The notes below the pieces were generated by a model. The model saw only the letters and a list, made by a program, of their open reading frames with translations, was not told the DNA's origin and searched no databases. Positions 42,936 to 50,713 of a stretch of DNA of 64,000 bases are shown one piece after another. A program made the position numbers and the translations under genes. Numbering within the stretch: position 1 is the stretch's first letter; each line of letters begins with the position of its first letter. Origin of the DNA: Mycolicibacterium cosmeticum (GTDB lineage: Bacteria > Actinomycetota > Actinomycetes > Mycobacteriales > Mycobacteriaceae); assembly GCF_000613185.1 (NCBI RefSeq), contig NZ_CCBB010000003.1:2294001-2358000 (forward strand), given 5' to 3'.

Positions 42936-43600
42936 GCGAGAACGCCGGCGAGCTGGCCGCGCGGCACGGACAGCCGATGCGGTCCGGCGTGATCGGCGAT
43001 CACCTCGTCCTGCCCGAAGAAGAAGATGACGGCGTCGTCGGTGATCGCGAAATTGCGGTACGTGCCGGCGGTCAGCTCGCGCACCGGCGTTCCGGGGCGG
43101 TTCCCGAACTCGCGCTCGACCAGCGGGTTCAGCACCGCCTCGGCGCCGGGCGTGAAGTACGTCTCGAACGTGATCGGGGTGTGCGCCTCCAGGTCGTAGT
43201 TGAAGGCCGTGTACGTCGTGTCGGGATGGCCCTGGTTGGCCAGGCCGGCGTCGTTGTCGGCCCGCAGCACCAGCGATGCGGTGCGGCTGGAGCGCAGCGA
43301 CTGCGCGCTGATATCGAGCTGGTAGGGCCGGCCGCGCCCGTCGGCACCGTAGGTCGCGTACCAGTCGGCCATGCCGTCGCGTTCCCGGGTGAGCGCGTCG
43401 AAGACGGCGCGCTGATCCGGGTAATCCGTCGGCACCCTGATGTCCACGGTGTAGCCGGACGTGCTGATGTGCACCTCGCATGTTCCCGCGTCGACCGTGC
43501 CGCCCAGGTCGGCGCACGGCGACTCCGCATCCGCCGCGGGTGCCGCGAACACCGCCACGACCAATGTCAGTGCGGCGGCGATGCAGGCTCGTGCGCTCAT
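42932..43600 (-). CDS. Secreted MPT64-family protein (RsiV/DUF3298 domain)
   Basis: A 222-residue exported protein. The signal peptide is MSARACIAAALTLVVAVFAAPAADA with AxA cleavage near residue 25, and the mature part begins ESPCADLGG. The two early cysteines (CADLGGTVDAGTC), VDIRVPTDYPDQRAVFDAL, TTYTAFNYDLEAHTPITFETYF and AITDDAVIFFFGQDEVIADHAGPHRLSVPR align with the secreted antigen MPT64/Rv1980c and the RsiV C-terminal domain. The function of this family is not settled; MPT64 is an immunogenic secreted protein. ATG 43600 is chosen because it gives an intact signal peptide. It lies in an accessory segment. Confidence 0.85.
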   Translation of the reverse strand: MSARACIAAALTLVVAVFAAPAADAESPCADLGGTVDAGTCEVHISTSGYTVDIRVPTDYPDQRAVFDALTRERDGMADWYATYGADGRGRPYQLDISAQSLRSSRTASLVLRADNDAGLANQGHPDTTYTAFNYDLEAHTPITFETYFTPGAEAVLNPLVEREFGNRPGTPVRELTAGTYRNFAITDDAVIFFFGQDEVIADHAGPHRLSVPRGQLAGVLA

Positions 43601-43714
43601 GCCGGAAAGCCTGCGACCAGCGGCTTGGCGCTTTCTTGGGGCGTCCGGTGATCCGGCGGAAATTTTTTTCCGAAGGTGTGTAACACCCGCCGGAGCCGCG
43701 TCGATACACCGGAT

Positions 43715-43774
43715 AGCTCCGTGTTGCCGTCTGACCCCCCGACCCGACGGCAACACGGGGCTCTTTTGGTTTTC
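43715..43774 (+). terminator. Strong stem-loop with T-rich tail
   Basis: The arms 43715-43731 and 43746-43762 pair over 17 bases with a single mismatch, the perfect part being CCGTGTTGCCGTC with GACGGCAACACGG; the loop is 14 bases. CTTTTGGTTTT follows on the plus strand, so it reads as a plus-strand intrinsic terminator. No plus-strand gene ends nearby except fadA2, 780 bases upstream. The remaining region 43601-43714 holds a small GGTGT-GTA-ACACC dyad (43675-43687) and an A/T tract, perhaps promoter elements of the MPT64-family gene. Confidence 0.55.
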
Positions 43775-43796
43775 CCGTCGCTTCGCTCGCCCAGGA

Positions 43797-44918
43797 TTAG
43801 TTCTCGGTTCTCCTGACTTCCTTCGACGCCCTGATCGGCCCCGCCGCGGCCGGTGCGAACAGGCTGCCGGCCACGCTTGCCCGCGCGGTCCGCACCGCCA
43901 CCAGCCCCCACGTGCACAGCAGCCCGACGTAGGCCACCACCGCCGCGACCCGGAACGCCGGCAGCCCGGTGTGAGCGGCCAGTTGGGTGGTGCCCGTGAC
44001 GAAGGTGCCGACCGGGAACGTCAGGCTCCACCAGGTCAGCGCGAACGGCATCCCGCGGCGCAACGTCCGGACCGTCAGCGCGGTGGCCAGCGCGATCCAC
44101 AACACGGCGAAACCCCACACCGGGACGCCGAACAGGACCGCGAACACCCGCATCCCGGCCGCCACGTCGGGGGGAGCGGCCAGCGCGGCGTTGGCGCCGA
44201 GCAGCCCGGCCGCGGTGATGCCCTGCCCCAGCGGCCCCAGCACGATCCACAGCGTCGGCACCCGCGCCGTCCCGGACGTCCCGTAATGGGCCAGCCGGCT
44301 CCAGATCATGCTGATGATGATCAGCGCGGCGATCAGCGACAGACCGAACATCGCGTAACAGCCGTAGAGCATGGTGGTGCGCCCGGTGCCCGGCGCCATG
44401 TGCGGGATCAACAGGGCGCCGCCGGCGGCCGACACCATCGGCGGCACCACCGGCATGAGCCAGCCGCCGAACGCCGCGTCGGGCCCGACGTCGATCCGGG
44501 TGAACATGACGAACGGAATCGTCATCGCGGTGAACAACCCGCCGATCGTGCCCGCGGTCCACAGCAGCCAGTCGATGTCCACGGCCAGCCGCTCGCCGAT
44601 CAAGTCCCGGCCGACCAGGGTCGCGCCGGCCCCGACGGTCAGCAGGGCCATCGGCGCGGCACCGTAGAAGTGCGTCATCTGCGGGTTGCGCACGTGACTG
44701 CGCGCCACGGTCGGATGGCGCACCCACTGCGCTGTCACCGCCACCGCCAGCACGACCAGCAGCACCGCGGCCGCCACCCACACCGCTTCGGAGAACCCAC
44801 GCAAGCCGGGCACGTGAATCGGTAATGTCGCGCCCGCGGTAGCAACGATGCCCGTCCCCATCACCGATGCGAACCAGTTCGGCCCGAAGTTCCCCAGCCG
44901 CGACTGCTCAGAGGTCAT
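43797..44918 (-). CDS. TDT-family transporter (C4-dicarboxylate/TehA type)
   Basis: A 373-residue membrane protein with ten predicted helices. It begins NFGPNWFASVMGTGIVATAGATLPI, the signature of the tellurite-resistance/dicarboxylate transporter family, and has LLWTAGTIGGLFTAMTIPFVMF and ALTWWSLTFPVGTFVTGTTQLA. Members move malate, sulfite or other anions; the substrate here is unknown. ATG 44918 lies 26 bases from the divergent oxidoreductase start. The 3' end is followed by a 196-base gap with hairpins. Confidence 0.82.
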   Translation of the reverse strand: MTSEQSRLGNFGPNWFASVMGTGIVATAGATLPIHVPGLRGFSEAVWVAAAVLLVVLAVAVTAQWVRHPTVARSHVRNPQMTHFYGAAPMALLTVGAGATLVGRDLIGERLAVDIDWLLWTAGTIGGLFTAMTIPFVMFTRIDVGPDAAFGGWLMPVVPPMVSAAGGALLIPHMAPGTGRTTMLYGCYAMFGLSLIAALIIISMIWSRLAHYGTSGTARVPTLWIVLGPLGQGITAAGLLGANAALAAPPDVAAGMRVFAVLFGVPVWGFAVLWIALATALTVRTLRRGMPFALTWWSLTFPVGTFVTGTTQLAAHTGLPAFRVAAVVAYVGLLCTWGLVAVRTARASVAGSLFAPAAAGPIRASKEVRRTEN

Positions 44919-44944
44919 GGTGCGACATTCAACAGGAGCGTGTC

Positions 44945-45853
44945 ATGCAGATCAGCCTCATCGGATCGTTGAGCGGTGGCGGTTCGCCGGTCGACGCCAC
45001 CGTGGACTTCCTGGCCCAGGCCCGCGACGAGGGTTTCCGGCGCGTCTGGATGACCCAGATGCCTTATGAGCCAGACCTTCTCACCGTGCTGGCGGTCGCA
45101 CTGCGGGAGGTGGACGGCATCGAGGTGGGTACCGGTGTGGTTCCCATCCAGAACCTGCATCCGATGCTGATGGCCCAACGTGCGCTGACCGTGAACCTGA
45201 TCGCCGGTGGACGGTTCATCCTCGGGCTGGGCATGACGCACGCCGCCGTCACCGAGGGCATGTGGGGCATCCCGTGGGACAAGCCGGTGCGCCGTCTCAA
45301 CGAGTACCTCGACGGGTTGCTGCCGCTGCTGGCCGGTGAGCCGGCGGACGCGACGGGCGAGACCGTCACCACCCGCGGCGCGGTGCAGATCCCGGGCGCG
45401 CCACGCCCCGACGTCTATATCGCCGCGCTGGGACCGCAGTTGCTCAAGATCGCCGGCCGGCGCACCGCCGGCACCGTGACGTGGATGACCGGACCGAAGA
45501 CCCTCGGCGGTCACGTCGGGCCCGCGTTGCGGGCCGCGGCGGGCGACCGGCCGGTGCGGGTGGTCGCCGCGCTGCCGGTGGCCGTCACCGACGACGTCGA
45601 CGGAGCCCGGGCGCAGGCCGCCGAGCAGTTCGCGATGTACGGCCACCTGCCGTCGTACCGGGCGATGCTGGAACGCGAGGGGTACGCCGGTCCGGCCGAC
45701 GCCGCCCTGATCGGCGACGAGGCGACGGTCACCGCCCGCGTCGAGGAGCTGCGCGCCGCCGGCGTCGACGAGTACGTCGGCGTGCCCTTCGATGCATCGC
45801 CCGAGGTCAGGGCCCGTACCAGGGCCCTGCTGCGGACGCTGGATTCGGACTGA
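44945..45853 (+). CDS. LLM-class F420-dependent oxidoreductase
   Basis: A 302-residue luciferase-like (beta/alpha)8 protein. IGTG-type segments are seen as DGIEVGTGVVPIQNLHPMLMAQRALTVNLIAGGRFILGLGMTH, where RFILGLG and the H/PMLMAQRA stretch mark F420-dependent actinobacterial members. The C-terminal AAGVDEYVGVPFDAS is also typical. It would reduce or oxidise an unknown substrate with F420H2/F420. ATG 44945 has AGGAG 6 bases upstream. A CRP-like site begins 12 bases after its stop, so it ends a transcript and a new one starts. Confidence 0.82.
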   Translation: MQISLIGSLSGGGSPVDATVDFLAQARDEGFRRVWMTQMPYEPDLLTVLAVALREVDGIEVGTGVVPIQNLHPMLMAQRALTVNLIAGGRFILGLGMTHAAVTEGMWGIPWDKPVRRLNEYLDGLLPLLAGEPADATGETVTTRGAVQIPGAPRPDVYIAALGPQLLKIAGRRTAGTVTWMTGPKTLGGHVGPALRAAAGDRPVRVVAALPVAVTDDVDGARAQAAEQFAMYGHLPSYRAMLEREGYAGPADAALIGDEATVTARVEELRAAGVDEYVGVPFDASPEVRARTRALLRTLDSD

Positions 45854-45864
45854 AAAAGCTCTGG

Positions 45865-45880
45865 TGTGATCTTGATCACA
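45865..45880. promoter_or_regulatory. CRP-type site
   Basis: TGTGATCTTGATCACA is a perfect match to the CRP consensus TGTGA-N6-TCACA, with 7-base arms. It lies just after the oxidoreductase stop and upstream of the structured RNA candidate and the ClgR-like gene. A possible -10 element (TACTGT, 45885-45890) is close, so the site might repress; if transcription starts further down it could activate. Confidence 0.7.
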
Positions 45881-45896
45881 GGTGTACTGTCGACCG

Positions 45897-46018
45897 CACG
45901 ACGGGTTCGGGAAGTGACAGATCCAAAGAGCCGGAACAGAGGAGAAGATCCGGCCGCGTGCCATACCGCAAGGTAAAGAAGACGCCCCTCAAGTGTCCTT
46001 CCCGAACCCGCCCATTTT
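45897..46018 (+). ncRNA. Candidate structured RNA (small RNA or leader) downstream of a CRP site
   Basis: The outer helix pairs CGGGTTCGGGAAG (45902-45914) with CTTCCCGAACCCG (45998-46010), 13 perfect pairs. After one bulged T it continues with GACA (45916-45919) and TGTC (45994-45997), giving 17 pairs. Inside are two hairpins: GCCGGA/TCCGGC (45930-45935 and 45949-45954) with a purine-rich loop containing GAGGAGAAG, and TACC-GCAA-GGTA (45964-45975), a GNRA-type tetraloop. CCCATTTTTG follows the outer helix. This three-way junction is too regular for chance in such a short stretch. No known mycobacterial RNA was recognised. It may be a free small RNA or the 5' leader of the downstream regulator gene. 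Confidence 0.5.
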
Positions 46019-46073
46019 TGTGCTCATGGTGAACACGCCCGCACGCCGCCGCGATAACGGCGAGGATGCTGAC

Positions 46074-46409
46074 ATGGGCGAGGTCATTCGTATCCATCCC
46101 GGTATCCACCCTCACCGGCGCGCACCGGAGCCGCTGGAACCACTGTGGCGCGAGGCGCTGGGCCGTCGTCTGCGGGCCACCCGCCAGCGCCAAGAGCAGC
46201 GCCTGGTCGACGTGGCCGAGCGGGCCGGCGTGTCACCTCAGTACCTCTCCGAGATCGAGCGGGGCCGCAAGGAGCCGTCCAGCGAGATGATCGCCGCGGT
46301 GTGCGGGGCGCTGGGCACCGATCTGGTGCGCCTGCTCGGCGGCATCTCGGCCGACCTCAGCCGTCCCGCAGGGCGTCCGGCGTCCGGCCCGATGTTGTTG
46401 GCGGCCTAG
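46074..46409 (+). CDS. XRE-family regulator, ClgR/PopR-like
   Basis: A 111-residue protein from ATG 46074; in-frame starts at 46026 and 45993 exist. The HTH covers [45 protein letters not shown] in outline, closely matching the ClgR-type helix-turn-helix ([15 protein letters not shown]). ClgR and Streptomyces PopR activate clp protease genes. The protein ends in MLLAA, and C-terminal Ala-Ala is the degradation signal by which ClpP1P2 removes ClgR and PopR. Its gene is tail-to-tail (4-base overlap) with two clpP genes, so it is very likely their regulator, stabilised when ClpP1P2 is impaired. Confidence 0.8.
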   Translation: MGEVIRIHPGIHPHRRAPEPLEPLWREALGRRLRATRQRQEQRLVDVAERAGVSPQYLSEIERGRKEPSSEMIAAVCGALGTDLVRLLGGISADLSRPAGRPASGPMLLAA

Positions 46410-46999
46410 CCGTTCCGCTGGTCGAGCACCCGGTCGGCCAGACCGTAGGCCACCGCCGCCTCGGCGTCGAAGACGCGATCCCGGTCGGTGTCGTGCCGCA
46501 GTTGCTCGGTGCTGCGCCCGGTGTGCCGGGCCAGGATGTTCTCCAGTTGATTGCGCACCCGCGCCACCTCGTCGGCCTGCAGGATCAGGTCGGGGATGGT
46601 GCCGCGGCCCTGTGCGGCGGGCTGGTGCAGCACCACCCTGGTGTGCGGCAGCACCGATCGCCTGCCCGGTGCGCCGGCGGCCAGCAGCACCGCGCCCGCC
46701 GCGACGGCCTGACCGATGCACGTCGTCGCGACCGGTGCCTTGATGAAGCGCATGGTGTCGTACACCGCCAGCATGGCCGACAGGTCCCCACCCTCGGAGT
46801 TGATGTACAGCGCGATCTCCTGCTCGGGGTTGTCGGCCTCCAGATGCAGCAGCTGCGCGATGAGCGCGTTGGCGACACCCGGATCGATCGCGGTGCCCAG
46901 GTAGACGATGCGCTCGCTGAGCAGGTGCGAGTACACGTCCATGATGCGCTCGCCACCGGTGGTGCGGGTGATGACGTTGGGGATGGTGTAGGTGCTCAT
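46406..46999 (-). CDS. ClpP-family subunit lacking the catalytic serine
   Basis: A 197-residue ClpP homologue with the normal fold: [49 protein letters not shown] and [17 protein letters not shown]. The active-site segment reads [11 protein letters not shown] where active ClpPs have GQAASMGA, so the nucleophile position is A100. H125 and D174 of the triad remain. It should be a structural subunit, comparable to plastid/cyanobacterial ClpR, mixing with the catalytic paralogue encoded 28 bases upstream. ATG 46999 gives a typical length. The housekeeping clpP1P2 pair is expected elsewhere in the genome. Confidence 0.88.
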   Translation of the reverse strand: MSTYTIPNVITRTTGGERIMDVYSHLLSERIVYLGTAIDPGVANALIAQLLHLEADNPEQEIALYINSEGGDLSAMLAVYDTMRFIKAPVATTCIGQAVAAGAVLLAAGAPGRRSVLPHTRVVLHQPAAQGRGTIPDLILQADEVARVRNQLENILARHTGRSTEQLRHDTDRDRVFDAEAAVAYGLADRVLDQRNG

Positions 47000-47027
47000 A
47001 TCTGTCGATTCCCTCGGCAAGCCTCGC

Positions 47028-47627
47028 TCATGCGTGAATTCCCAACTGTTGCTTGCGATTCGGCGTGATCTGCGCGAAGTCCTCGACGACGTGGTCGATG
47101 AATCCGTACTCACGCGCCTGCTCGGCGGTGAACCAGCGGTCGTGCAGCGAGTCGGTGAAGATGCGCTCGAGGTCTTGGCCGGTGTCGGCGGCGATCAGGC
47201 CGAGCACGGTGTCGCGGGTGTGCCGCAGATCGTCGGCCTGCACCTCCACCTCGACGGCCGAGCCGGCGATGCCCGCCGAGCCCTGGTGCATCAGGATGCG
47301 GGCGTGCGGCAGTGCGAAGCGCTTCCCGGGCGTGCCCGACGACAGTAGGAATTGCCCTGCGCTGCAGGCCAACCCGAGGGCCAGCGTGCCGACCTCGGCG
47401 GGCACCAGCCGGATCACGTCCCTGATGGCCAGCATGGCGGGCACCGAACCGCCGGGGGAGTGGATCCACAACCAGATGTCGTCGCTGGAATCGGCGGCCA
47501 GGGTGAGGAACTGGGTGACCAGGACGGTGCCGTTGTCGTCGTCGAGTGCCCCGTCGAGCACCACGACGCGCTTGCGGAACAGGTCTTCGCGTAATTGCCG
47601 GCTGAACAAGGGTGGTTTCTCGGACAT
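47028..47627 (-). CDS. ATP-dependent Clp protease proteolytic subunit (accessory ClpP)
   Basis: A 199-residue ClpP with a full triad: S89 in [12 protein letters not shown]114 in [10 protein letters not shown] and D163 in [34 protein letters not shown] is the oxyanion/GG segment. It differs clearly from mycobacterial ClpP1 and ClpP2, so it is an accessory paralogue like Streptomyces ClpP3/ClpP4. ATG 47627 was chosen; the longer frame runs into the palindromic repeat. It is first in a two-gene operon with the serine-less subunit and probably forms mixed rings with it. The ClgR/PopR-like gene downstream suggests induction when the main protease fails. Confidence 0.9.
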   Translation of the reverse strand: MSEKPPLFSRQLREDLFRKRVVVLDGALDDDNGTVLVTQFLTLAADSSDDIWLWIHSPGGSVPAMLAIRDVIRLVPAEVGTLALGLACSAGQFLLSSGTPGKRFALPHARILMHQGSAGIAGSAVEVEVQADDLRHTRDTVLGLIAADTGQDLERIFTDSLHDRWFTAEQAREYGFIDHVVEDFAQITPNRKQQLGIHA

Positions 47628-47687
47628 GCCTCGACCTTGCCGCCTGACGCGCCTGTCGCCCAGCCCACGCTGCTCTGAGCAGAACCC

Positions 47688-47748
47688 GTTGACTTGTCGC
47701 TGAGGGCGTTGGCTTCTCGCACTTTTCCGCCACCAGCGCCAAGTGAAC
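47688..47748. repeat. 61-bp palindromic element, copy 1
   Basis: It starts GTTGACTTGTCGCTGAGGGC and shares 51 of 61 bases with copy 2, in the same orientation. The left arm is identical in both copies; the right arm is degenerate here. It sits between the divergent clpP and DUF559 starts. The rest of 47628-47839 holds no other recognised element. Confidence 0.7.
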
Positions 47749-47839
47749 TCATCCCCAGTGCCGGATTCATCCAACACCGGACGGCCGGGGGCGCTGCCCG
47801 GTGCACCCGACCGTCACAGCAGCGCGCCAAGGTACGGCC

Positions 47840-48694
47840 ATGGATACCGAAACCGGGCCCTTCATCGGTAGTGAAGCCTTGGCCTCCGGTGCACTCACCC
47901 GATACGAACTGCGCAGGCATTACCGGGCGATCCTGCCGAACGTCTACGTCGGCAAGGGCATCCAATTGTCGTTACGACAGCGCACCGCCGCGGCCTGGCT
48001 GTGGTCGGGACGCCAGGCGGTGGTCGCGGGGCTTGCGGCGTCGGCGTTGCACCACGCGAGATGGGTGGACGACGGCGTTCCGGTTGAGCTCGTCCACGTC
48101 AACGCCAAAGCACCGAAAGGCGTCGTCACCCGAAACGAACTGGTCTATCCCGACGAGGTGACGACGATCGACGGATTGCCGGTCACCACGGCGGCACGCA
48201 CGGCCTTCGATCTCGGGCGGCGTGGCGGCGTCGACGAAGCGGTTGCCCGACTGGACGCCCTGGCGCGTGCGACGCATGTCGGCGCAGACGACGTCGCAGC
48301 GGTCGCGGCGCAACACCGACACGCCCGTGGCCTTCGCCAGCTGGATGACGCACTCGCACTGTTCGACCGGGGTGCGGAGTCGCCGAAAGAAACCTGGTTG
48401 CGACTGATGCTCATCCGGGACGGTTTCCCGCGGCCGCAGACGCAGATTGCGGTGCCGGGTATCGACGGATTTCCGCTGTACTACCTCGACATGGGGTGGG
48501 AGCACCTCAAACTGGCCGTCGAGTACGACGGCGCGCAGCATGCCGGCACGTTGGGCTACGACATCCAGCGGCACGACTACATCGCGAGCGTGGGGTGGAC
48601 GGTGGTCCGGGTCGCCGCCGGGCACCGCCGACCGGGCGTCGTGGCTCGGGTGAATCGGGAATGGCGCCGCCTGTCTGCGTTGACTTGTCGCTGA
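47840..48694 (+). CDS. DUF559 endonuclease-fold protein with AbiEi-like N-terminus
   Basis: A 284-residue protein from ATG 47840. The N-terminal part (ASGALTRYELRRHYRAILPNVYV) resembles the winged-helix of AbiEi-type proteins common in mycobacteria. The C-terminal 80 residues are DUF559, a Vsr/restriction-endonuclease fold: LAVEYDGAQHAGTLGYDIQRHDYIASVGWTVVRV, with the acidic E-x-D pair near residue 229 and a following His. Activity is unproven. The last codons (ALTCR-stop) are encoded inside copy 2 of the 61-bp palindrome, and copy 1 lies upstream, so gene and repeats appear to travel or evolve together. No partner toxin gene is adjacent. Confidence 0.75.
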   Translation: MDTETGPFIGSEALASGALTRYELRRHYRAILPNVYVGKGIQLSLRQRTAAAWLWSGRQAVVAGLAASALHHARWVDDGVPVELVHVNAKAPKGVVTRNELVYPDEVTTIDGLPVTTAARTAFDLGRRGGVDEAVARLDALARATHVGADDVAAVAAQHRHARGLRQLDDALALFDRGAESPKETWLRLMLIRDGFPRPQTQIAVPGIDGFPLYYLDMGWEHLKLAVEYDGAQHAGTLGYDIQRHDYIASVGWTVVRVAAGHRRPGVVARVNREWRRLSALTCR

Positions 48695-48739
48695 GGGCGC
48701 ACCCTTCTCGCACTTTTGCGCCCTCAGCGGCAACTCAAC
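48679..48739. repeat. 61-bp palindromic element, copy 2
   Basis: The ends are GTTGACTTGTCGCTGAGGGC and, on the right, its near-complement CGCCCTCAGCGGCAACTCAA; 19 of 21 arm positions pair around a 19-base loop that contains TTCTCGCACTTTT. The left arm encodes the C-terminus and stop of the DUF559 protein. Copy 1 lies 991 bases upstream in direct orientation. Confidence 0.75.
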
Positions 48740-48744
48740 ACGAA

Positions 48745-48783
48745 CGACAAGAGCCCCAGGCCGAAGACCTGGGGCTCTTGTCG
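48745..48783 (-). terminator. Terminator of fadE5
   Basis: CGACAAGAGCCCCAGG (48745-48760) and CCTGGGGCTCTTGTCG (48768-48783) form a perfect 16-base stem with a 7-base loop, 9 bases after the fadE5 stop. A long U-tract is lacking, as in many mycobacterial terminators. It also separates fadE5 from the convergent DUF559 gene. Confidence 0.75.
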
Positions 48784-48792
48784 CAGAAGGGG

Positions 48793-50628
48793 TCAGAAGG
48801 AGGCTTCGTCCAGCTCCATGACCTCGTTGTCGATACCGTCGATGACGACGCGGGTGCTGGTCAGCAGCGGCAGGAAGTTCTTCGCGAAGAACGACGCGGC
48901 CGCAACCTTGCCGTCGAGGAACTTCTTGTCCTCACCGGACGCACCGGCATCCAGCTGCTCGATCGCGACGGCGGCCTCACGCTGCAGCAGCCAGCCGACC
49001 ATCAGGTCGCCGACGGCGAGCAGGAACCGCACCGAGCCCAGGCCCACCTTGTAGATGCTGGCGGTGTCCTCCTGCGCGGCCATCAGGTAGCCGGTCAGGG
49101 TGGCGGCCATGCCCTGCACGTCCTCCAGGGCGGTGGCCAGCAGCGCACGCTCGGTCTTCAGGCGGCCGTTGCCCGACTCGTTCTTGATGAACGTGTCGAT
49201 CTCGCCGGCCACGTAGGACAGCGCCTGGCCCTTGTCGCGGATGATCTTGCGGAAGAAGAAGTCCTGCGCCTGGATGGCGGTGGTGCCTTCGTACAGCGAG
49301 TCGATCTTGGCGTCGCGGATGTACTGCTCGATCGGGTAGTCCTGCAGGAAGCCGGACCCACCGAAGGTCTGCAGCGACTCGGTGAGCTTGGCGTAGGCCT
49401 GCTCGGAGCCGTAGCCCTTCACGATCGGCAGTAGCAGGTCGTTGACCCGCAGCGCCAGGTTCTCGTCCACCCCGTGCAGGGCCTGCGCCACCTCGGCGTC
49501 CTGGAACGTCGCGGTGTACATGTACAGCGCGCGCATGCCCTCCGCGTAGGCCTTCTGGGTCATCAGCGAACGACGCACGTCCGGGTGGTGCGTGATGGTC
49601 ACGCGCGGAGCGGTCTTGTCGGTCATCTGGGTCAGGTCGGCACCCTGCACGCGCTCCTTGGCGTACTCCAGGGCGTTCAGGTAACCGGTGGACAGGGTGG
49701 CGATGGCCTTGGTGCCGACCATCATGCGGGCCTGCTCGATGACGTCGAACATCTGCGCGATGCCGTTGTGCACCTCGCCGACCAGCCAGCCGACGGCGGG
49801 CTTGTCGTGCTGGCCGAAGGTCAGCTCACAGGTGGCCGAGACCTTCAGGCCCATCTTGTGCTCGACGTTGGTGACGTAGACGCCGTTGCGCTCGCCCAGC
49901 TCACCGGTCTCGAAGTCGAAGAGGAACTTGGGCACGAAGAACAGCGACAGACCCTTGGTGCCCGGGCCGGCGCCCTCGGGGCGGGCCAGCACCAGGTGGA
50001 AGATGTTCTCGAACATGTCATCGGCCTCGGCGGAGGTGATGAAGCGCTTCACGCCGTCGATGTGCCAGGAGCCGTCCTCCTGCTTGATCGCCTTGGTGCG
50101 GCCGGCGCCGACGTCGGAGCCCGCGTCGGGCTCGGTCAGCACCATGGTGGCGCCCCACTCGCGCTCGGCGGCGATGACGGCCCACTTCTTCTGCTCGTCG
50201 GTGGCGTTGTGCGCGAAGATCTGCGCGAACGCCGCACCGCCGGCGTACATCCAGACGGCGGGGTTGGCGCCGAGGATGTGCTCGTTGAGCGTCCACAGCA
50301 GCGCCTTGGGGGCGGGCACGCCGCCGAGTTCCTCGTCGAGGCTGACCTTGTTCCAGCCGCCCTCGATGGTGACCTTGACCGACTTCTTGAACGACTCGGG
50401 CAGCTTGACGGTGTGCGTCTTGGGATCGAACACCGGCGGGTTGCGGTCGCCGTCGGCGAACGAATCGGCGACCGGGCCCTCGGCCAGCCGCGCCATCTCG
50501 GAGATCATCTCCTTGGCGGTATCGGCATCCAGGTCGCTGAACGAGCCGGCGCCGAGCGCCTTGTCGAGACCAAGTACGTCGAACAGGGTAAAGACCTGGT
50601 CACGGACGTTGCTCTTGTAGTGCCCCAC
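48793..50628 (-). CDS. fadE5: Acyl-CoA dehydrogenase FadE5
   Basis: A 611-residue long-type acyl-CoA dehydrogenase from GTG 50628, with GAGGAG nine bases upstream. [64 protein letters not shown] and the base E447 in [19 protein letters not shown] identify it; E447 is the catalytic residue in M. smegmatis FadE5, which dehydrogenates acyl-CoAs over a broad chain-length range. It is the positional orthologue of Rv0244c. Its promoter carries two TTAC-N6-GTAA type dyads like the one at fabG4/fadA2. A paralogue lies at 8218-10050. Confidence 0.95.
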   Translation of the reverse strand: MGHYKSNVRDQVFTLFDVLGLDKALGAGSFSDLDADTAKEMISEMARLAEGPVADSFADGDRNPPVFDPKTHTVKLPESFKKSVKVTIEGGWNKVSLDEELGGVPAPKALLWTLNEHILGANPAVWMYAGGAAFAQIFAHNATDEQKKWAVIAAEREWGATMVLTEPDAGSDVGAGRTKAIKQEDGSWHIDGVKRFITSAEADDMFENIFHLVLARPEGAGPGTKGLSLFFVPKFLFDFETGELGERNGVYVTNVEHKMGLKVSATCELTFGQHDKPAVGWLVGEVHNGIAQMFDVIEQARMMVGTKAIATLSTGYLNALEYAKERVQGADLTQMTDKTAPRVTITHHPDVRRSLMTQKAYAEGMRALYMYTATFQDAEVAQALHGVDENLALRVNDLLLPIVKGYGSEQAYAKLTESLQTFGGSGFLQDYPIEQYIRDAKIDSLYEGTTAIQAQDFFFRKIIRDKGQALSYVAGEIDTFIKNESGNGRLKTERALLATALEDVQGMAATLTGYLMAAQEDTASIYKVGLGSVRFLLAVGDLMVGWLLQREAAVAIEQLDAGASGEDKKFLDGKVAAASFFAKNFLPLLTSTRVVIDGIDNEVMELDEASF

Positions 50629-50685
50629 GGTTTCTCCTCAATGAGATGGAACTGTCGGTTGGGTACTTGGACTCACGCCACGCTA

Positions 50686-50703
50686 AGTTACCCACCAGTA
50701 ACT
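50686..50703. promoter_or_regulatory. Dyad 1 in the fadE5 promoter
   Basis: AGTTACCCACCAGTAACT has 6-base arms and a 6-base spacer, centred about 66 bases upstream of the fadE5 start. Its TTAC-N6-GTAA core is the same as in the fabG4/fadA2 dyad. Confidence 0.6.
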
Positions 50704-50713
50704 GATATGAACT

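Noticed and set aside
43597..44781. Alternative 394-codon minus frame over the TDT transporter gene
   Set aside because: The TDT frame has the family signature and ten membrane helices; this one is an Arg/Gly-rich shadow.
45958..46032. 24-codon ORF (GTG at 45958) inside the structured RNA
   Set aside because: Its ribosome binding site would be too far (about 13 bases) and the sequence is explained by the RNA helices; a leader peptide is possible but unsupported.
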